41,464 nt of DNA, from positions 1-41,464 of the forward strand of contig CANESI010000024.1 of assembly GCA_947441065.1 (NCBI GenBank). The letters run 5' to 3'. Source of the stretch: Caulobacteraceae bacterium. GTDB taxonomy: Bacteria; Pseudomonadota; Alphaproteobacteria; Caulobacterales; Caulobacteraceae. The notes below the pieces were generated by a model. It did not search any database and had not been told where the DNA came from. It was given only the letters and a program-made list of their open reading frames with translations. The position numbers and the translations under genes are program-made. Positions 1-8,326 of the stretch are shown here, one piece after another (position 1 is the stretch's first letter; every line of letters starts with the position of its first letter).

Positions 1-18
1 AGCCCGATCCGACTTTGA

Positions 19-95
<77 letters not shown>

Positions 96-132
96 AAGCG
101 TTGTCAATCATAACCCTTCAGACATACACACG

Positions 133-171
133 CACCAACCCGCTTGAGTTCTACTCAGTGGGTTGTTGGTG
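133..171 (+). other. imperfect stem-loop after the tRNA
   Basis: ACCAACCC pairs with GGGTTGTTGGT through a bulge, and GAGT/ACTC closes a 3-nt loop further in. No T tract follows, so a Rho-independent terminator for the tRNA transcript is possible but weak. Nothing else recognisable lies between the tRNA and the phosphotransferase gene. Confidence 0.35.
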
Positions 172-291
172 GCTTGCAGGTGGGCCGAGATCTGCGACTG
201 CGGGCCCTGTCCACCGCAAGATCCGCGCTAGCGCTCAATCAGGTTCGCCGCTATGGGCATTTTAAATCCATAGATCGGGAACTGATCAAGC

Positions 292-1212
292 TTGTCGAAC
301 CTTTCGCCTCAGACCACCAGAGTTCAGATCCCCGTGCCAGACGCCGCCCTAAGGGCCGTTGTCACCGCTCACAGTCCTGAAGCGCGGGTCCTGCGGACCG
401 TTCGGTTGTCCGGAGGGGTCTCGGCGGATGTCTATCGCATAGACCTTGAGGCAGGCGGCAGCACCCCTCGAAGCCTCGTCGTCCGGGTCCACGGTCCCCA
501 TCACAATGGACACCCAGCCGCCGTCGAGGTCGACATCCTGCGCACCCTTTCCGGCTTGGGCCTCTGCACACCCCGGGTCATGGCATTGGATGAAAGCCTG
601 AGGTTCATTCCCCACCCATTGGTAATCTTGCACCATATTGACGGTGAGACCGTGTCTCCCATGCTCGCAGATGACGCCCGACTTGGTACGATGGCGCAGA
701 TCCTGGCTCACATCCATTCGGTGCCCATTGCGGGACTACCGTCGCTACCGGCCCGTCTTGATCCCATTCCGGAACTCTTTGATTACCTGCCTGAGGATCG
801 CGAGTTCGATGGGCTACGCGCGCGCCTCTCCGACATCAAAAGTGCACCCTATGACGGTCCTATGGCGCTTTTGCACGGCGACTTCTGGCCGGGCAATCTG
901 CTGTGGAAAGGCGATCAGTTGGTTGGCGTTCTGGACTGGGAAGATGCCGCCTATGGCGACCCCTTGTCGGACCTAGCCTGTGCAGTCCTCGAGCTCAGCT
1001 ATGTCGCCGGGCCTGAGGGGGCTCAGAGGTTTTTAACCGCCTATAAGGCATTGAGGCCTTTCGACCTGCATCGCTTCGCCCTTTGGCAGCTCTATGTCGC
1101 CGCTGCTGCTCACCATTTCATGGGAGGGTGGGGTCTAGATCCAAACCGCGAGGCTCACATGCGGGCAACGGTACTGAGCACGATCCGAGAAGCGAGTGCC
1201 TTGGTGATATGA
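292..1212 (+). CDS. aminoglycoside phosphotransferase (APH)-family kinase
   Basis: A protein of about 306 residues with the protein-kinase-like fold of the APH/choline kinase family. The Brenner motif is visible as LLHGDFWPGNLLW (catalytic Asp and metal-binding Asn), followed by the metal-binding LDWEDAAYGDP motif. The N-terminal lobe carries the expected SGGVSADVYRI nucleotide-binding loop and VVRVHG with no obvious basic substrate signature. Members phosphorylate aminoglycosides, choline, homoserine or other small hydroxylated molecules, and the substrate cannot be told here. The start is uncertain: a TTG at 292 has a GGGA about 12 nt upstream, and an in-frame GTG at 334 has no clear ribosome site. 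It stands alone between a tRNA and a protease, so drug resistance should not be assumed. Confidence 0.85.
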   Translation: MSNLSPQTTRVQIPVPDAALRAVVTAHSPEARVLRTVRLSGGVSADVYRIDLEAGGSTPRSLVVRVHGPHHNGHPAAVEVDILRTLSGLGLCTPRVMALDESLRFIPHPLVILHHIDGETVSPMLADDARLGTMAQILAHIHSVPIAGLPSLPARLDPIPELFDYLPEDREFDGLRARLSDIKSAPYDGPMALLHGDFWPGNLLWKGDQLVGVLDWEDAAYGDPLSDLACAVLELSYVAGPEGAQRFLTAYKALRPFDLHRFALWQLYVAAAAHHFMGGWGLDPNREAHMRATVLSTIREASALVI

Positions 1213-1408
1213 CGTTGCCGCTCCGTCGGTAGCGTGCACCGGCTAAAAATGGCAAATGCAAGAGTGGCCCTTCGTTTCGCGCAGCCTGCAAACGCACCCG
1301 TCAATTTGGAATCGAACAGACCGCCATCAGATCGTATCAAACGCAATCTTGCGGTGAAATTTCGCCTTTGACGTAGACAAGGTCCGGCGTGACGCGACAT
1401 TATGGATC

Positions 1409-2887
1409 ATGGTTCAGATGCGCGCTTTCCTGTCGGTCGTCCTATGCACCACTCTGTTTCTCAGCGGCTGCGGCGGTGGAGGAGGAGAGGGTACGGCCGC
1501 TGTGGCACCCTCGACGACCACGCCTCCGACGAGCGCTCAGTCCTGCACCTTGCGCGACCGCCAACTCTGGGCCGAGCAGCAGATTCGGGAATGGTATCTG
1601 TTCCCCGAAGACCTTCCGGTCAATCTCGACCCTGAACCCTATCCGACGGTGAATGCCTATATCGATGCCCTTACGGCCACCGCCCGGGCGCAGAATAAGG
1701 ATCGGTTTTCGACCTATGTGACCAGTATTGCTCAGGAAAATGCCTATAACGCCTCGGGCCAGACCGCAGCCTTTGGCATCCGGCTCGGCTATGACGTTGC
1801 CAACCGCACGGTCACCATTCTCGATAGTTATGAAACGGGTCCCGCCTTTAGTGCCGGACTAACGCGCGGGGTCCGCATCACGGCTATAGGGGAACGACCC
1901 GATAGTCTTGTTAGTGTCAGCGACCTGTTTGTTCGCGGAGGGAGCGTGGCTGTGTCTGACGCGCTGGGTCCCTCGACCGCAGGCGTTAGTCGCGTGATCC
2001 GTTATCAGCCCTTGGTCGGTACCGAAATGACGGTCACCGTGACCAAGGCAGAGTTCAATATTCCACCAGTATCACCGACCTTCGGCACCCAGATCATCAA
2101 TAGTGGTGGCCAATCGATTGGCTATATCAATCTGCGTACCTTTATTGCCCCAGCGGAGACCCCTTTGCGTGAGGCTTTCCAGCGGTTTCGGACGGCGGGT
2201 GTCGACAGGGTTGTGATTGATTTTCGTTATAATGGTGGGGGGCTGCTGAGTGTCGCAGACCTGATGGGCGACCTTATGGGCCGTAGCCGTCTGCCGACGG
2301 ACCTGTTCAGCCGCATTTCGTTCCGCGCCTCAAAGTCCAATCAAAATTCAACCCATCTGTTTCGAGACGCGCCGCAATCGATTGCCCCAAGGGCCCTCGC
2401 CTTCATCACCACAGGGGCCACCGCTTCGGCCAGCGAATTGGTTGCCGCCGGGATGTTGCCTTGGACGCGCGGCAATATCTGGATGGTGGGCGAAAACAGT
2501 TATGGCAAGCCGGTGGGGCAGATCGCGATTGACCGTTCCGCCTGCGATGACCGGTTACGCGTCATAGCCTTTGCGGTCCAGAATGCCGATGGCGATGGCG
2601 ACTACTATACGGGACTGAAGACGGTTTTCGACCGCCGGGGCGAAAAGACCTGCACAGGCTCGGATATGCCGGGCTTGGCCATGGGAAACCCGGCGGAGGG
2701 CCAGACGGCTGCCGCAATCTCCGCGCTCAACGGCGCTAGTTGCACCCCCATTACCGATACGGCAGGCAAAATTGCCATGGCACCTGAGACCGATGTACCC
2801 GTCGATGGGCCTGCGCGCTTCACGGGAAAGATGCTGCCGAGCACCATCCCAAGCCCCGCGCAGCGCGATATGCCGGGCCTGCACTGA
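1409..2887 (+). CDS. S41 family (C-terminal processing-like) peptidase lipoprotein
   Basis: A protein of 492 residues beginning with a hydrophobic signal peptide that ends in the lipobox LSGC followed by a glycine run, so it should be a lipidated periplasmic protein. A PDZ-like region sits around residues 120-210 (GPAFSAGLTRGVRITAI). The S41 tail-specific protease core follows, with VVIDFRYNGGG, the candidate nucleophile Ser342 in TASASELV and the general base Lys367 in NSYGKPVGQ, the Ser/Lys dyad of this family. These proteases trim or degrade periplasmic and envelope proteins from their C-terminus. The C-terminal 90 residues have two further cysteines and low complexity. The start could be ATG 1409 or ATG 1418; neither has a good Shine-Dalgarno sequence. 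It appears to be a single-gene unit. Confidence 0.9.
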   Translation: MVQMRAFLSVVLCTTLFLSGCGGGGGEGTAAVAPSTTTPPTSAQSCTLRDRQLWAEQQIREWYLFPEDLPVNLDPEPYPTVNAYIDALTATARAQNKDRFSTYVTSIAQENAYNASGQTAAFGIRLGYDVANRTVTILDSYETGPAFSAGLTRGVRITAIGERPDSLVSVSDLFVRGGSVAVSDALGPSTAGVSRVIRYQPLVGTEMTVTVTKAEFNIPPVSPTFGTQIINSGGQSIGYINLRTFIAPAETPLREAFQRFRTAGVDRVVIDFRYNGGGLLSVADLMGDLMGRSRLPTDLFSRISFRASKSNQNSTHLFRDAPQSIAPRALAFITTGATASASELVAAGMLPWTRGNIWMVGENSYGKPVGQIAIDRSACDDRLRVIAFAVQNADGDGDYYTGLKTVFDRRGEKTCTGSDMPGLAMGNPAEGQTAAAISALNGASCTPITDTAGKIAMAPETDVPVDGPARFTGKMLPSTIPSPAQRDMPGLH

Positions 2888-3058
2888 GCCCTGCCACACC
2901 TAAGCCTTTGCTGCCGCCTAATGACGCTTCGACACCGCATGAGAGTGCCCCTTCTCCCCGGGCCAGGGTCGCAAGGGGCTAACCCTCGTTTTAAGTCAGG
3001 GCCCAAGGATCTTCTGTGCTTTAGAAATTTAGCATTAGCCTAAAATTTGCCCACAAAC

Positions 3059-3086
3059 TTAACCCTCCATTAACCCTAATTATACA
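3059..3086 (+). promoter_or_regulatory. CtrA box and overlapping promoter
   Basis: TTAACCCTCCATTAAC at 3059-3074 matches the CtrA consensus TTAA-N7-TTAAC exactly. The first TTAACC (3059-3064) is followed after 16 bp by TATACA (3081-3086), so the box could overlap the -35 element of a housekeeping promoter, the usual layout of CtrA-activated genes in Caulobacter. This predicts cell-cycle control of the glycosyltransferase gene starting at 3184. The match is seen directly; function is inferred. Confidence 0.75.
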
Positions 3087-3115
3087 CCCTTGGGTCTGTA
3101 TGAAGGGCTGCTTCG

Positions 3116-3134
3116 AACAGAGTTGATCTCTGTT
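3116..3134 (+). other. leader hairpin upstream of FlmG-like gene
   Basis: AACAGAG (3116-3122) pairs perfectly with CTCTGTT (3128-3134) around a TTGAT loop, and a short T run follows. It lies in the predicted 5' untranslated leader, about 50 nt before the start codon. It resembles a weak intrinsic terminator and could be an attenuator, or just leader structure. Confidence 0.4.
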
Positions 3135-3183
3135 TTGTCTCTCGAATGAGACTGGTGCGGCCCGGACCAAGGGAGACCTGACA

Positions 3184-4938
3184 ATGTCGAAGACCGCCGC
3201 TACGGACGAAGATCTAGCCTTGGCCCGCGCTGAAATTCTTTATGGCCGGGCGGAGCAAGCGATTGAGCGTCTCAAAGAGATGATCGAAGTCCACAGCTTC
3301 TCACCGGTCCTTCACTATTGGCTCTCAGCCGCCTACGGGGCGGCGGGTCTTTACGATGAGCAGGCCGAAACCTTGCGGACCGCGCAGGCCTTTCACGGGC
3401 TGCAGATGGTGCAGGACAATGGCGGTGACGTCTCCCTGTTCAACACCGATACAGACTATGCCCTAGCCGTTGCAGATCAGTTTATTGGCGTTGACCTGAT
3501 GGGCCCGGCGAGCCTGGGCATGGCGCGCGGCGTTATGGATGGAGAGGCTTCTGGCGCCGCCTTGCTGGGCTATGGGGCAACCCTCTTTGCTCAGGGGCGC
3601 ACCCTTGAGGCGGAGTCGGCCTTGAGTGTCGGCGCTGAGGACTATCAATTCCACCCCGCACATAGCGCCTTTCTGAGCATCCTGCCCTACTGCGCCGGTG
3701 GCACCATTCGCCATGCCTTTGAGGCGATGCGTTGGGGGGCAATCCACCAGCGTCATCAAGATCAGTGGCCTAGGTTCGCCAATAGCCGTGCCACCAATCG
3801 GCCCCTTCGGGTTGGGTTCTTGATCTATAGCCTGACCGGCTCGGCGACGGCTGAAGCCTTGGCACCGATTCTCACAGCCCTGTGCGATGTGAAAGCGACA
3901 GTCTATTGCGACAATGCCGATCAGGAGATGGCCATTCCGGGGGTGACCCTGCGTTCGATTGGCCATCTGTCGGACGACGAGGCCCAGGCCTTGATCCTAT
4001 CCGATGGGATTGATGTCCTCGTCGACTGCGAGGGCCATGGCGCTGAAAGCCGTCTCTTGATCATGGCCCGCAAGGCCGCTCCGGTTCAGGTCAGTTGGAA
4101 CCCGTTCGGGATCACCAGTGGCTTGCCAACCATCGACTATGCCCTTGTGACCGAGCATGTCGCCGCCTCAGCCGAGACCATGAATTTCGTCGAGACCCTT
4201 TGGTCAATCGGTCCCGTCCTCAGCCCCTTCGGCCGGGTGGGATCTATTGAGACACTGCAGCCGCCGGTCCATGGGACAGACCAGATCATCTTGGGCAATC
4301 TGGCCCATCCCGCGACCTTGGAGGACCAAACCATCCGGCTTTGGGCCCAAACCCTGCGCAACGTCCCTAAGGCGCAGCTTTGGCTTAAACATCGGTATTT
4401 TGTTGACCCTGTGCTGCAGAACTCAGTCAGTTCTAAGTTTGCTGCCCATGGGATCGATCCAGACCGGTTGGTCTATCTCGAACGCGGGGAGACCTCAGAC
4501 AGTGCGGTCGTCCATGCGAGCATAGATCTGATCCTGGCCCCAACGGGATCGCAGGCATTGTTTGACACCTCGATCTTGCAGGCGCTGGCCGATGGTATTC
4601 CGGTCATGACGTTGGGATTGAGTGATGAGGCCTCGGCCACCAATCCGCTCGCTGTCCTTGGCCTTCAGGACTGTATTGCAGCCTCTGAGCAGGCCTATGT
4701 TGATCAGGTCATTCGTCTCACCTTTGACCGTGAGACCTTGAACCGACAGCGCTCGGCCGTAGCGATCCTGTTCCAAGCCTCAGCCTATGGCGATGCCTTA
4801 GGATTTGCACAGCGCCTGGAGAAGGCGTTCCGAGACATGTTCGACATTTGGGCGCTGCGCCATCTCAGTTCTGAAGATCGCTCACTCGACCGGTTGGTTG
4901 GGTTTGACGGTATCGGTAGCGACCGGAGCGTTGCTTAG
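3184..4938 (+). CDS. TPR and GT41/SPINDLY-like glycosyltransferase, FlmG-like candidate
   Basis: A 584-residue soluble protein. Residues 1-190 look like helical TPR-type repeats (paired helices with GRAEQAIERLKEM, LHYWLSAAYGAAGLYDEQ). From about 200 the protein follows the O-GlcNAc transferase/SPINDLY layout: RVGFLIYSLTG, then VQVSWNPFGITSGLPTIDY, ILGNLAHPATLEDQTIRLWA and IPVMTLG near the sugar-nucleotide end. Several family residues differ; for example VDCEGHG stands where other members have a DLxGHT-type motif. The combination of TPRs and a divergent GT41 domain, the length, and a CtrA box upstream fit FlmG, the cell-cycle-controlled cytoplasmic transferase that puts pseudaminic acid on Caulobacter flagellins. 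No flagellin or pseudaminic acid genes are in the window, so this stays a candidate. AAGGGAGA precedes the ATG by about 8 nt. Its 3' end overlaps the facing efflux gene by 57 bp. Confidence 0.85.
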   Translation: MSKTAATDEDLALARAEILYGRAEQAIERLKEMIEVHSFSPVLHYWLSAAYGAAGLYDEQAETLRTAQAFHGLQMVQDNGGDVSLFNTDTDYALAVADQFIGVDLMGPASLGMARGVMDGEASGAALLGYGATLFAQGRTLEAESALSVGAEDYQFHPAHSAFLSILPYCAGGTIRHAFEAMRWGAIHQRHQDQWPRFANSRATNRPLRVGFLIYSLTGSATAEALAPILTALCDVKATVYCDNADQEMAIPGVTLRSIGHLSDDEAQALILSDGIDVLVDCEGHGAESRLLIMARKAAPVQVSWNPFGITSGLPTIDYALVTEHVAASAETMNFVETLWSIGPVLSPFGRVGSIETLQPPVHGTDQIILGNLAHPATLEDQTIRLWAQTLRNVPKAQLWLKHRYFVDPVLQNSVSSKFAAHGIDPDRLVYLERGETSDSAVVHASIDLILAPTGSQALFDTSILQALADGIPVMTLGLSDEASATNPLAVLGLQDCIAASEQAYVDQVIRLTFDRETLNRQRSAVAILFQASAYGDALGFAQRLEKAFRDMFDIWALRHLSSEDRSLDRLVGFDGIGSDRSVA

Positions 4939-6495
4939 ACGCGTGGGTTTTGCCGTCAGGGATATGAGGGCGGCAAAGGCAAAGCCGAACGCTAGGTAGG
5001 TGTAGCAATCGCTGAAGGCCATCACCAAGGCGTCCCGTTGAAGGATGCCGACCATCAGCTTTTGCGCGGCAGCGTCAGGTCGACTAAGGCCGAGGTCTTG
5101 CATATGGGCCGATAGGCCGCTGATCATCTCCGCGCCGCCGGCTTGGGTTACCGAAAATCCAGCCGACAGATCGTGGAAATGCTGGGCTGAATGGGTGGCG
5201 AGAACTGTGGTGAGAACGGCCAGAGCAAAGGCCCCGCCAAGATTGCGAGACAGGTTTACCAGAGACCCAGCCGACTTCATAAGGTCTGGCGATAGGGTGC
5301 CCATCGTGATGTTCTGGGTCGTAAACATGACCAGTGCCAGACCGGCTGATCGGGTGATCTGCAACACCAGATACTGATTGAAACCCCACTCCGGTGTCAC
5401 ATCCCGGCTAATCCACATCCCCGCAGCGGCGATGAAGAACCCCAAGATGATCTGGGGTCTCGGCGGCACAAACTGCGCCAATCGAGTGGCGATGGGCCCC
5501 ATGGCGAACATTACGATGCCCGATATGACCATGGTTGCGCCAATCTGGCCCGGCGAATCGCCTCGCACCCTGGCGAGGAATAGGGGCAGCAGATAGGTCG
5601 AGCCAAACAGCCCAATACCGGAAATGAAGGTCAGGAAGCATCCAACCCGAAAATTTCGATCCCCAAAGGCGCTTAACTCAACGATGGGGTTGGCACTCTT
5701 TAGGGACCGCCAAACAAAGACCATCCCACCAAGAAGCGACAGAACGGTGAGGCCAAGGATCAGATCGCTTTGGAACCAGGATTCGCCGGTGCCCTCTTCG
5801 AGCACATACTGACCACACATCAAAAACAGGGCCATGCAGACCAGGGCGGTCCAGTCGAAATTGCGCGCCAGTCGAGGGTCAGGGCGATCAAAATCGCCAA
5901 ATTTCCCAACCAGAAACAGGACCAAGAGGCCAAGCGGGACATTAATGAAGAACAGCCAGCGCCAACTCAGCAATTCGGTGATTTGACCGCCGAGCGTGGG
6001 GCCAATGGTCGGCGCCATCGAAATGACAGTGCTCATTATGACGCTGGATATCATTCGGTGTTCTGGCGGGAAGGCGGAGAAGGCCACCGCAAAAGTGGTC
6101 GGTATCATAGCGCCGCCGACAAAGCCTTGCAGCGCGCGGGTCAGGATCATGGTGTCAATGTCTGACGACAGACCGGTCAAGACGCTCATAATGACGAAGC
6201 CGGTGCAGGAGATCATGAATAGTCTTTGGGTTCCCCACCACCGCGCCAGATAGCTGGAGAGCGGGATCATCACCACTTCGGCAATGAGGTAGGCACTTTG
6301 GACCCAGCTGATCTCATCGCTGCTCGCGCTCGTGCCAGCCTGGATTTGGGCTAGGGACGAGTTGACAATTTGAATGTCGAGATATGCAAGGAACTGCCCG
6401 ATGAGCATTCCGCCAAAGCCAAATATCAGCCGATTACGGACGACGTTAGGGTCTTCTCTACCCGGTTGGGCTTGCTCGGCAGCCAAGGTCGTCAA
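4882..6495 (-). CDS. DHA2-family (EmrB/QacA) MFS multidrug transporter
   Basis: A 537-residue integral membrane protein with about 14 hydrophobic segments, the size and topology of the DHA2 drug:proton antiporters. Diagnostic stretches are FLAYLDIQIVNSSLAQI in the first helix, DEISWVQSAYLIAEVVMIPL in the second, the loop motif SYLARWWGTQRLF, and RALQGFVGGAMIPTTF in the fourth. Members expel hydrophobic drugs across the inner membrane, and EmrB-type pumps work with an EmrA membrane-fusion protein and TolC. No such partner is next to this gene, so it may act alone or with partners encoded elsewhere. The start codon is probably TTG at 6495 because a GGGGGAG ribosome site lies about 8 nt upstream, while the first ATG falls inside helix 1. 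The coding end runs 57 bp into the facing glycosyltransferase gene. Confidence 0.93.
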   Translation of the reverse strand: MTTLAAEQAQPGREDPNVVRNRLIFGFGGMLIGQFLAYLDIQIVNSSLAQIQAGTSASSDEISWVQSAYLIAEVVMIPLSSYLARWWGTQRLFMISCTGFVIMSVLTGLSSDIDTMILTRALQGFVGGAMIPTTFAVAFSAFPPEHRMISSVIMSTVISMAPTIGPTLGGQITELLSWRWLFFINVPLGLLVLFLVGKFGDFDRPDPRLARNFDWTALVCMALFLMCGQYVLEEGTGESWFQSDLILGLTVLSLLGGMVFVWRSLKSANPIVELSAFGDRNFRVGCFLTFISGIGLFGSTYLLPLFLARVRGDSPGQIGATMVISGIVMFAMGPIATRLAQFVPPRPQIILGFFIAAAGMWISRDVTPEWGFNQYLVLQITRSAGLALVMFTTQNITMGTLSPDLMKSAGSLVNLSRNLGGAFALAVLTTVLATHSAQHFHDLSAGFSVTQAGGAEMISGLSAHMQDLGLSRPDAAAQKLMVGILQRDALVMAFSDCYTYLAFGFAFAALISLTAKPTRLSNAPVATDTVKPNQPVE

Positions 6496-6663
6496 GCCCT
6501 TCTCTCCCCCTTGCCGGACCCGCTTGGCGGGCCTGATCTCATTTTAGCGGGCCTTGCTGGTCGCACTGCCCGGGATTGATCTTCACTTGCATCGACGATG
6601 GAGGCAAGGCTCAGGGACAGCGAAGCATCCCGCTTACGTCGCCAAGAATTCTGTGAACGGTCA

Positions 6664-6748
6664 TCTTATCTGAAAGGCCGACTGGTTATAGATCGCCATC
6701 CTCGTTCAACCATGGCGATCCTCAAATGAATAATCGACTCAGATAAGA
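6664..6748. repeat. nested 85-nt inverted repeat
   Basis: An outer 10-bp perfect inverted repeat, TCTTATCTGA (6664-6673) with TCAGATAAGA (6739-6748), encloses an inner 9-bp perfect repeat, GATCGCCAT (6691-6699) with ATGGCGATC (6712-6720). The parts between the two helices can also pair partly. No T tract follows on either strand. It could be a structured RNA, a composite operator for the efflux gene, or a small palindromic repeat element. Confidence 0.7.
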
Positions 6749-6764
6749 GTGTATAGGCGTAAAG

Positions 6765-7020
6765 CAAGACTGATACATGCCGAACCAAATATTGGTATTA
6801 TAACAACTGATAAAACACTACATTGTTTAAAAAATGGAAAATTATGTAACGTATTTCGTAAACGTCGTGTTATTTTATAAAATTATATAGTATTTTATAT
6901 AAAAAAATTTGGCATTTATTTCACTAAAACCAATCTATTGATCGTATATAAGCGCTATATGGGTTTATAATCTATCTATAATCACCGAATTTACATAACT
7001 TATATTTAATTTATAGGGTG
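6765..7020 (+). promoter_or_regulatory. AT-rich regulatory tract upstream of mucR
   Basis: The gap between the efflux gene and mucR is about 670 bp with no credible gene. Its central quarter kilobase is strongly AT-rich, with many TpA steps and A/T runs (TATTTTATATAAAAAAATTT region near 6890-6910), unlike the GC-rich flanks. MucR proteins bind AT-rich, TpA-containing sites and commonly repress their own genes, so this is the natural candidate for an autoregulatory binding region and the mucR promoter. No single consensus promoter can be picked with confidence. Confidence 0.5.
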
Positions 7021-7166
7021 GTGGTTTGGAGGGTGCGCAAGCTGTTGTATGTTTAGGGTCGAAAAAATAATGCAACTTCACTACTTATTAGTAGCGTTTA
7101 CTGTGTGCGATGTTTAAGCAAACCATGAAATGCATCTGATCGCGCTGTAACTACGTGGAGCTAAGA

Positions 7167-7640
7167 ATGACCGCTCAGAATACGAACCTGCCCGACGACA
7201 CCCAAAATGACGTCGATTTTCTTGAACTGACCGGTGACATCGTTGCAGCCTACGTTACGAAGAACAGTATATCTGCAGCAGAACTGCCTGACCTTATTCG
7301 CAATGTCTATGCGAGCTTCTCGACACTTGGCCAAGCGCAGCCTGTAGCCGTCGCTGAAACCGTCCAAAAGCCAGCGGTTTCGATCTCCAAATCGATAACA
7401 GAAGATTACATCGTCTGTCTTGAGGACGGCAAAAGACTGAAGATGCTGAAGCGCTATCTGCGCACGCAGTATGGCCTAACTCCTGAAGACTATCGCCGCA
7501 AGTGGAAGCTGCCCGCAGACTATCCAATGGTCGCGCCCGCCTATGCGGAGCGCCGGTCGAACTTTGCCAAGGAAATTGGTCTGGGCCGCGGCGTGCGCAA
7601 CAAGACCACGATTGAAAAGGCCCGCGCCAAGAAAGGCTAA
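7167..7640 (+). CDS. mucR: MucR/Ros family transcriptional regulator
   Basis: A 157-residue MucR protein. The N-terminal part (LELTGDIVAAYVTKNSI) is the oligomerisation region and the C-terminal half holds the Ros-type DNA-binding domain ending in LPADYPMVAPAYAERRS. Of the zinc-finger ligands only Cys84 remains (CLEDGKRLKMLKRYLRTQY): Asp87 replaces the second Cys and Tyr97 and Gln101/Tyr102 stand in the histidine region. Zinc-independent members are known. MucR is a global silencer-like regulator, and in Caulobacter it works opposite CtrA and with SciP in the cell-cycle programme. The start is ATG 7167, with GGAG 6 nt upstream; a GTG at 7155 would overlap that site. A terminator follows the gene. 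Confidence 0.95.
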   Translation: MTAQNTNLPDDTQNDVDFLELTGDIVAAYVTKNSISAAELPDLIRNVYASFSTLGQAQPVAVAETVQKPAVSISKSITEDYIVCLEDGKRLKMLKRYLRTQYGLTPEDYRRKWKLPADYPMVAPAYAERRSNFAKEIGLGRGVRNKTTIEKARAKKG

Positions 7641-7672
7641 TCCCTTTTGAGGCCCATGATTGATCGATCAGC

Positions 7673-7711
7673 AGGACCCCTTAGCCCATTTGGCCGCTAT
7701 GGGGTCCTTTT
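7673..7711 (+). terminator. Rho-independent terminator after mucR
   Basis: AGGACCCC (7673-7680) and GGGGTCCT (7701-7708) form a perfect 8-bp stem, with a GCC/GGC pairing inside the loop and TTTT right after the stem. It lies 33 bp past the mucR stop codon and separates mucR from cheW. Confidence 0.85.
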
Positions 7712-7843
7712 GCTTTGGCGTCGATGAGGTCTTACATTCTTTTCTAAAGTGCCAACCCTTCCTTTACGTCTTGTCGGGCAATGTCGTTGTTGGGACAGGA
7801 TGCGGCCAAGGTGTGGGCCTCAGTGATCAGGGAAAATCCAATC

Positions 7844-8326
7844 ATGGGCGATGTGACCCTCGGCCTGCCTCAGCGTCAAAGAGAGCTGATCTCCTTTCGA
7901 ATTAGCGGCCAAGATTTTAGCACCGATGTCCGCCAGGTCCGCGAGATCCGAGGCTGGACAGCGGTGACGGCCATGCCCCATGCGCCGCAGTTTGTGGTCG
8001 GGGTGATCAATCTGCGCGGCACGGTCATGCCGGTCGTGGATATTGGCGCAAGACTTGGATTTGCCGCCTCGGTCCCGACCGAACATCACGTGATCATTGT
8101 CGTCAATGTTAAAGGCCAATGGACCGGCCTGATGGTCGAAGACGTGTCTGAAACCTCAACCGTCGCGGCCGATCAGATCCATTCTGCGCCGAATGTGGCC
8201 TCACGTCAGACCCGCGACTTTGTTGAGGGCTACATCATTCGAGGCGACAGCATGGTTACGGTCATTAGTCTCGATCACGTCATCCCAGAGATCAGCCCAG
8301 AGGCGCTCGAAGCCTTGGCGCTCTAA
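7844..8326 (+). CDS. cheW: CheW-family chemotaxis coupling protein
   Basis: A 160-residue single-domain CheW protein. Recognisable elements are the opening strand ELISFRISGQDFSTDVRQVREI, the receptor- and kinase-binding core VVGVINLRGTVMPVVDIGARLG, and GLMVEDVSE. CheW bridges methyl-accepting chemoreceptors and the CheA kinase in polar signalling arrays. ATG 7844 is preferred because AGGGA lies about 10 nt upstream and the family core starts soon after; an in-frame start at 7781 would add 21 residues without family similarity. It stands alone, without cheA, cheY or a receptor. Its stop codon overlaps that of the convergent pseudouridine synthase gene. Confidence 0.93.
   Translation: MGDVTLGLPQRQRELISFRISGQDFSTDVRQVREIRGWTAVTAMPHAPQFVVGVINLRGTVMPVVDIGARLGFAASVPTEHHVIIVVNVKGQWTGLMVEDVSETSTVAADQIHSAPNVASRQTRDFVEGYIIRGDSMVTVISLDHVIPEISPEALEALAL

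Noticed and set aside
144-380. Open frame of 78 codons overlapping the start of the phosphotransferase gene
   Set aside because: No ribosome site, Arg/Ser-rich content typical of a shadow frame, and it overlaps a gene with clear family motifs.
1155-1400. Minus-strand frame of 81 codons in the gap before the S41 protease
   Set aside because: No family similarity and no good ribosome site, and it partly covers the end of the phosphotransferase gene.
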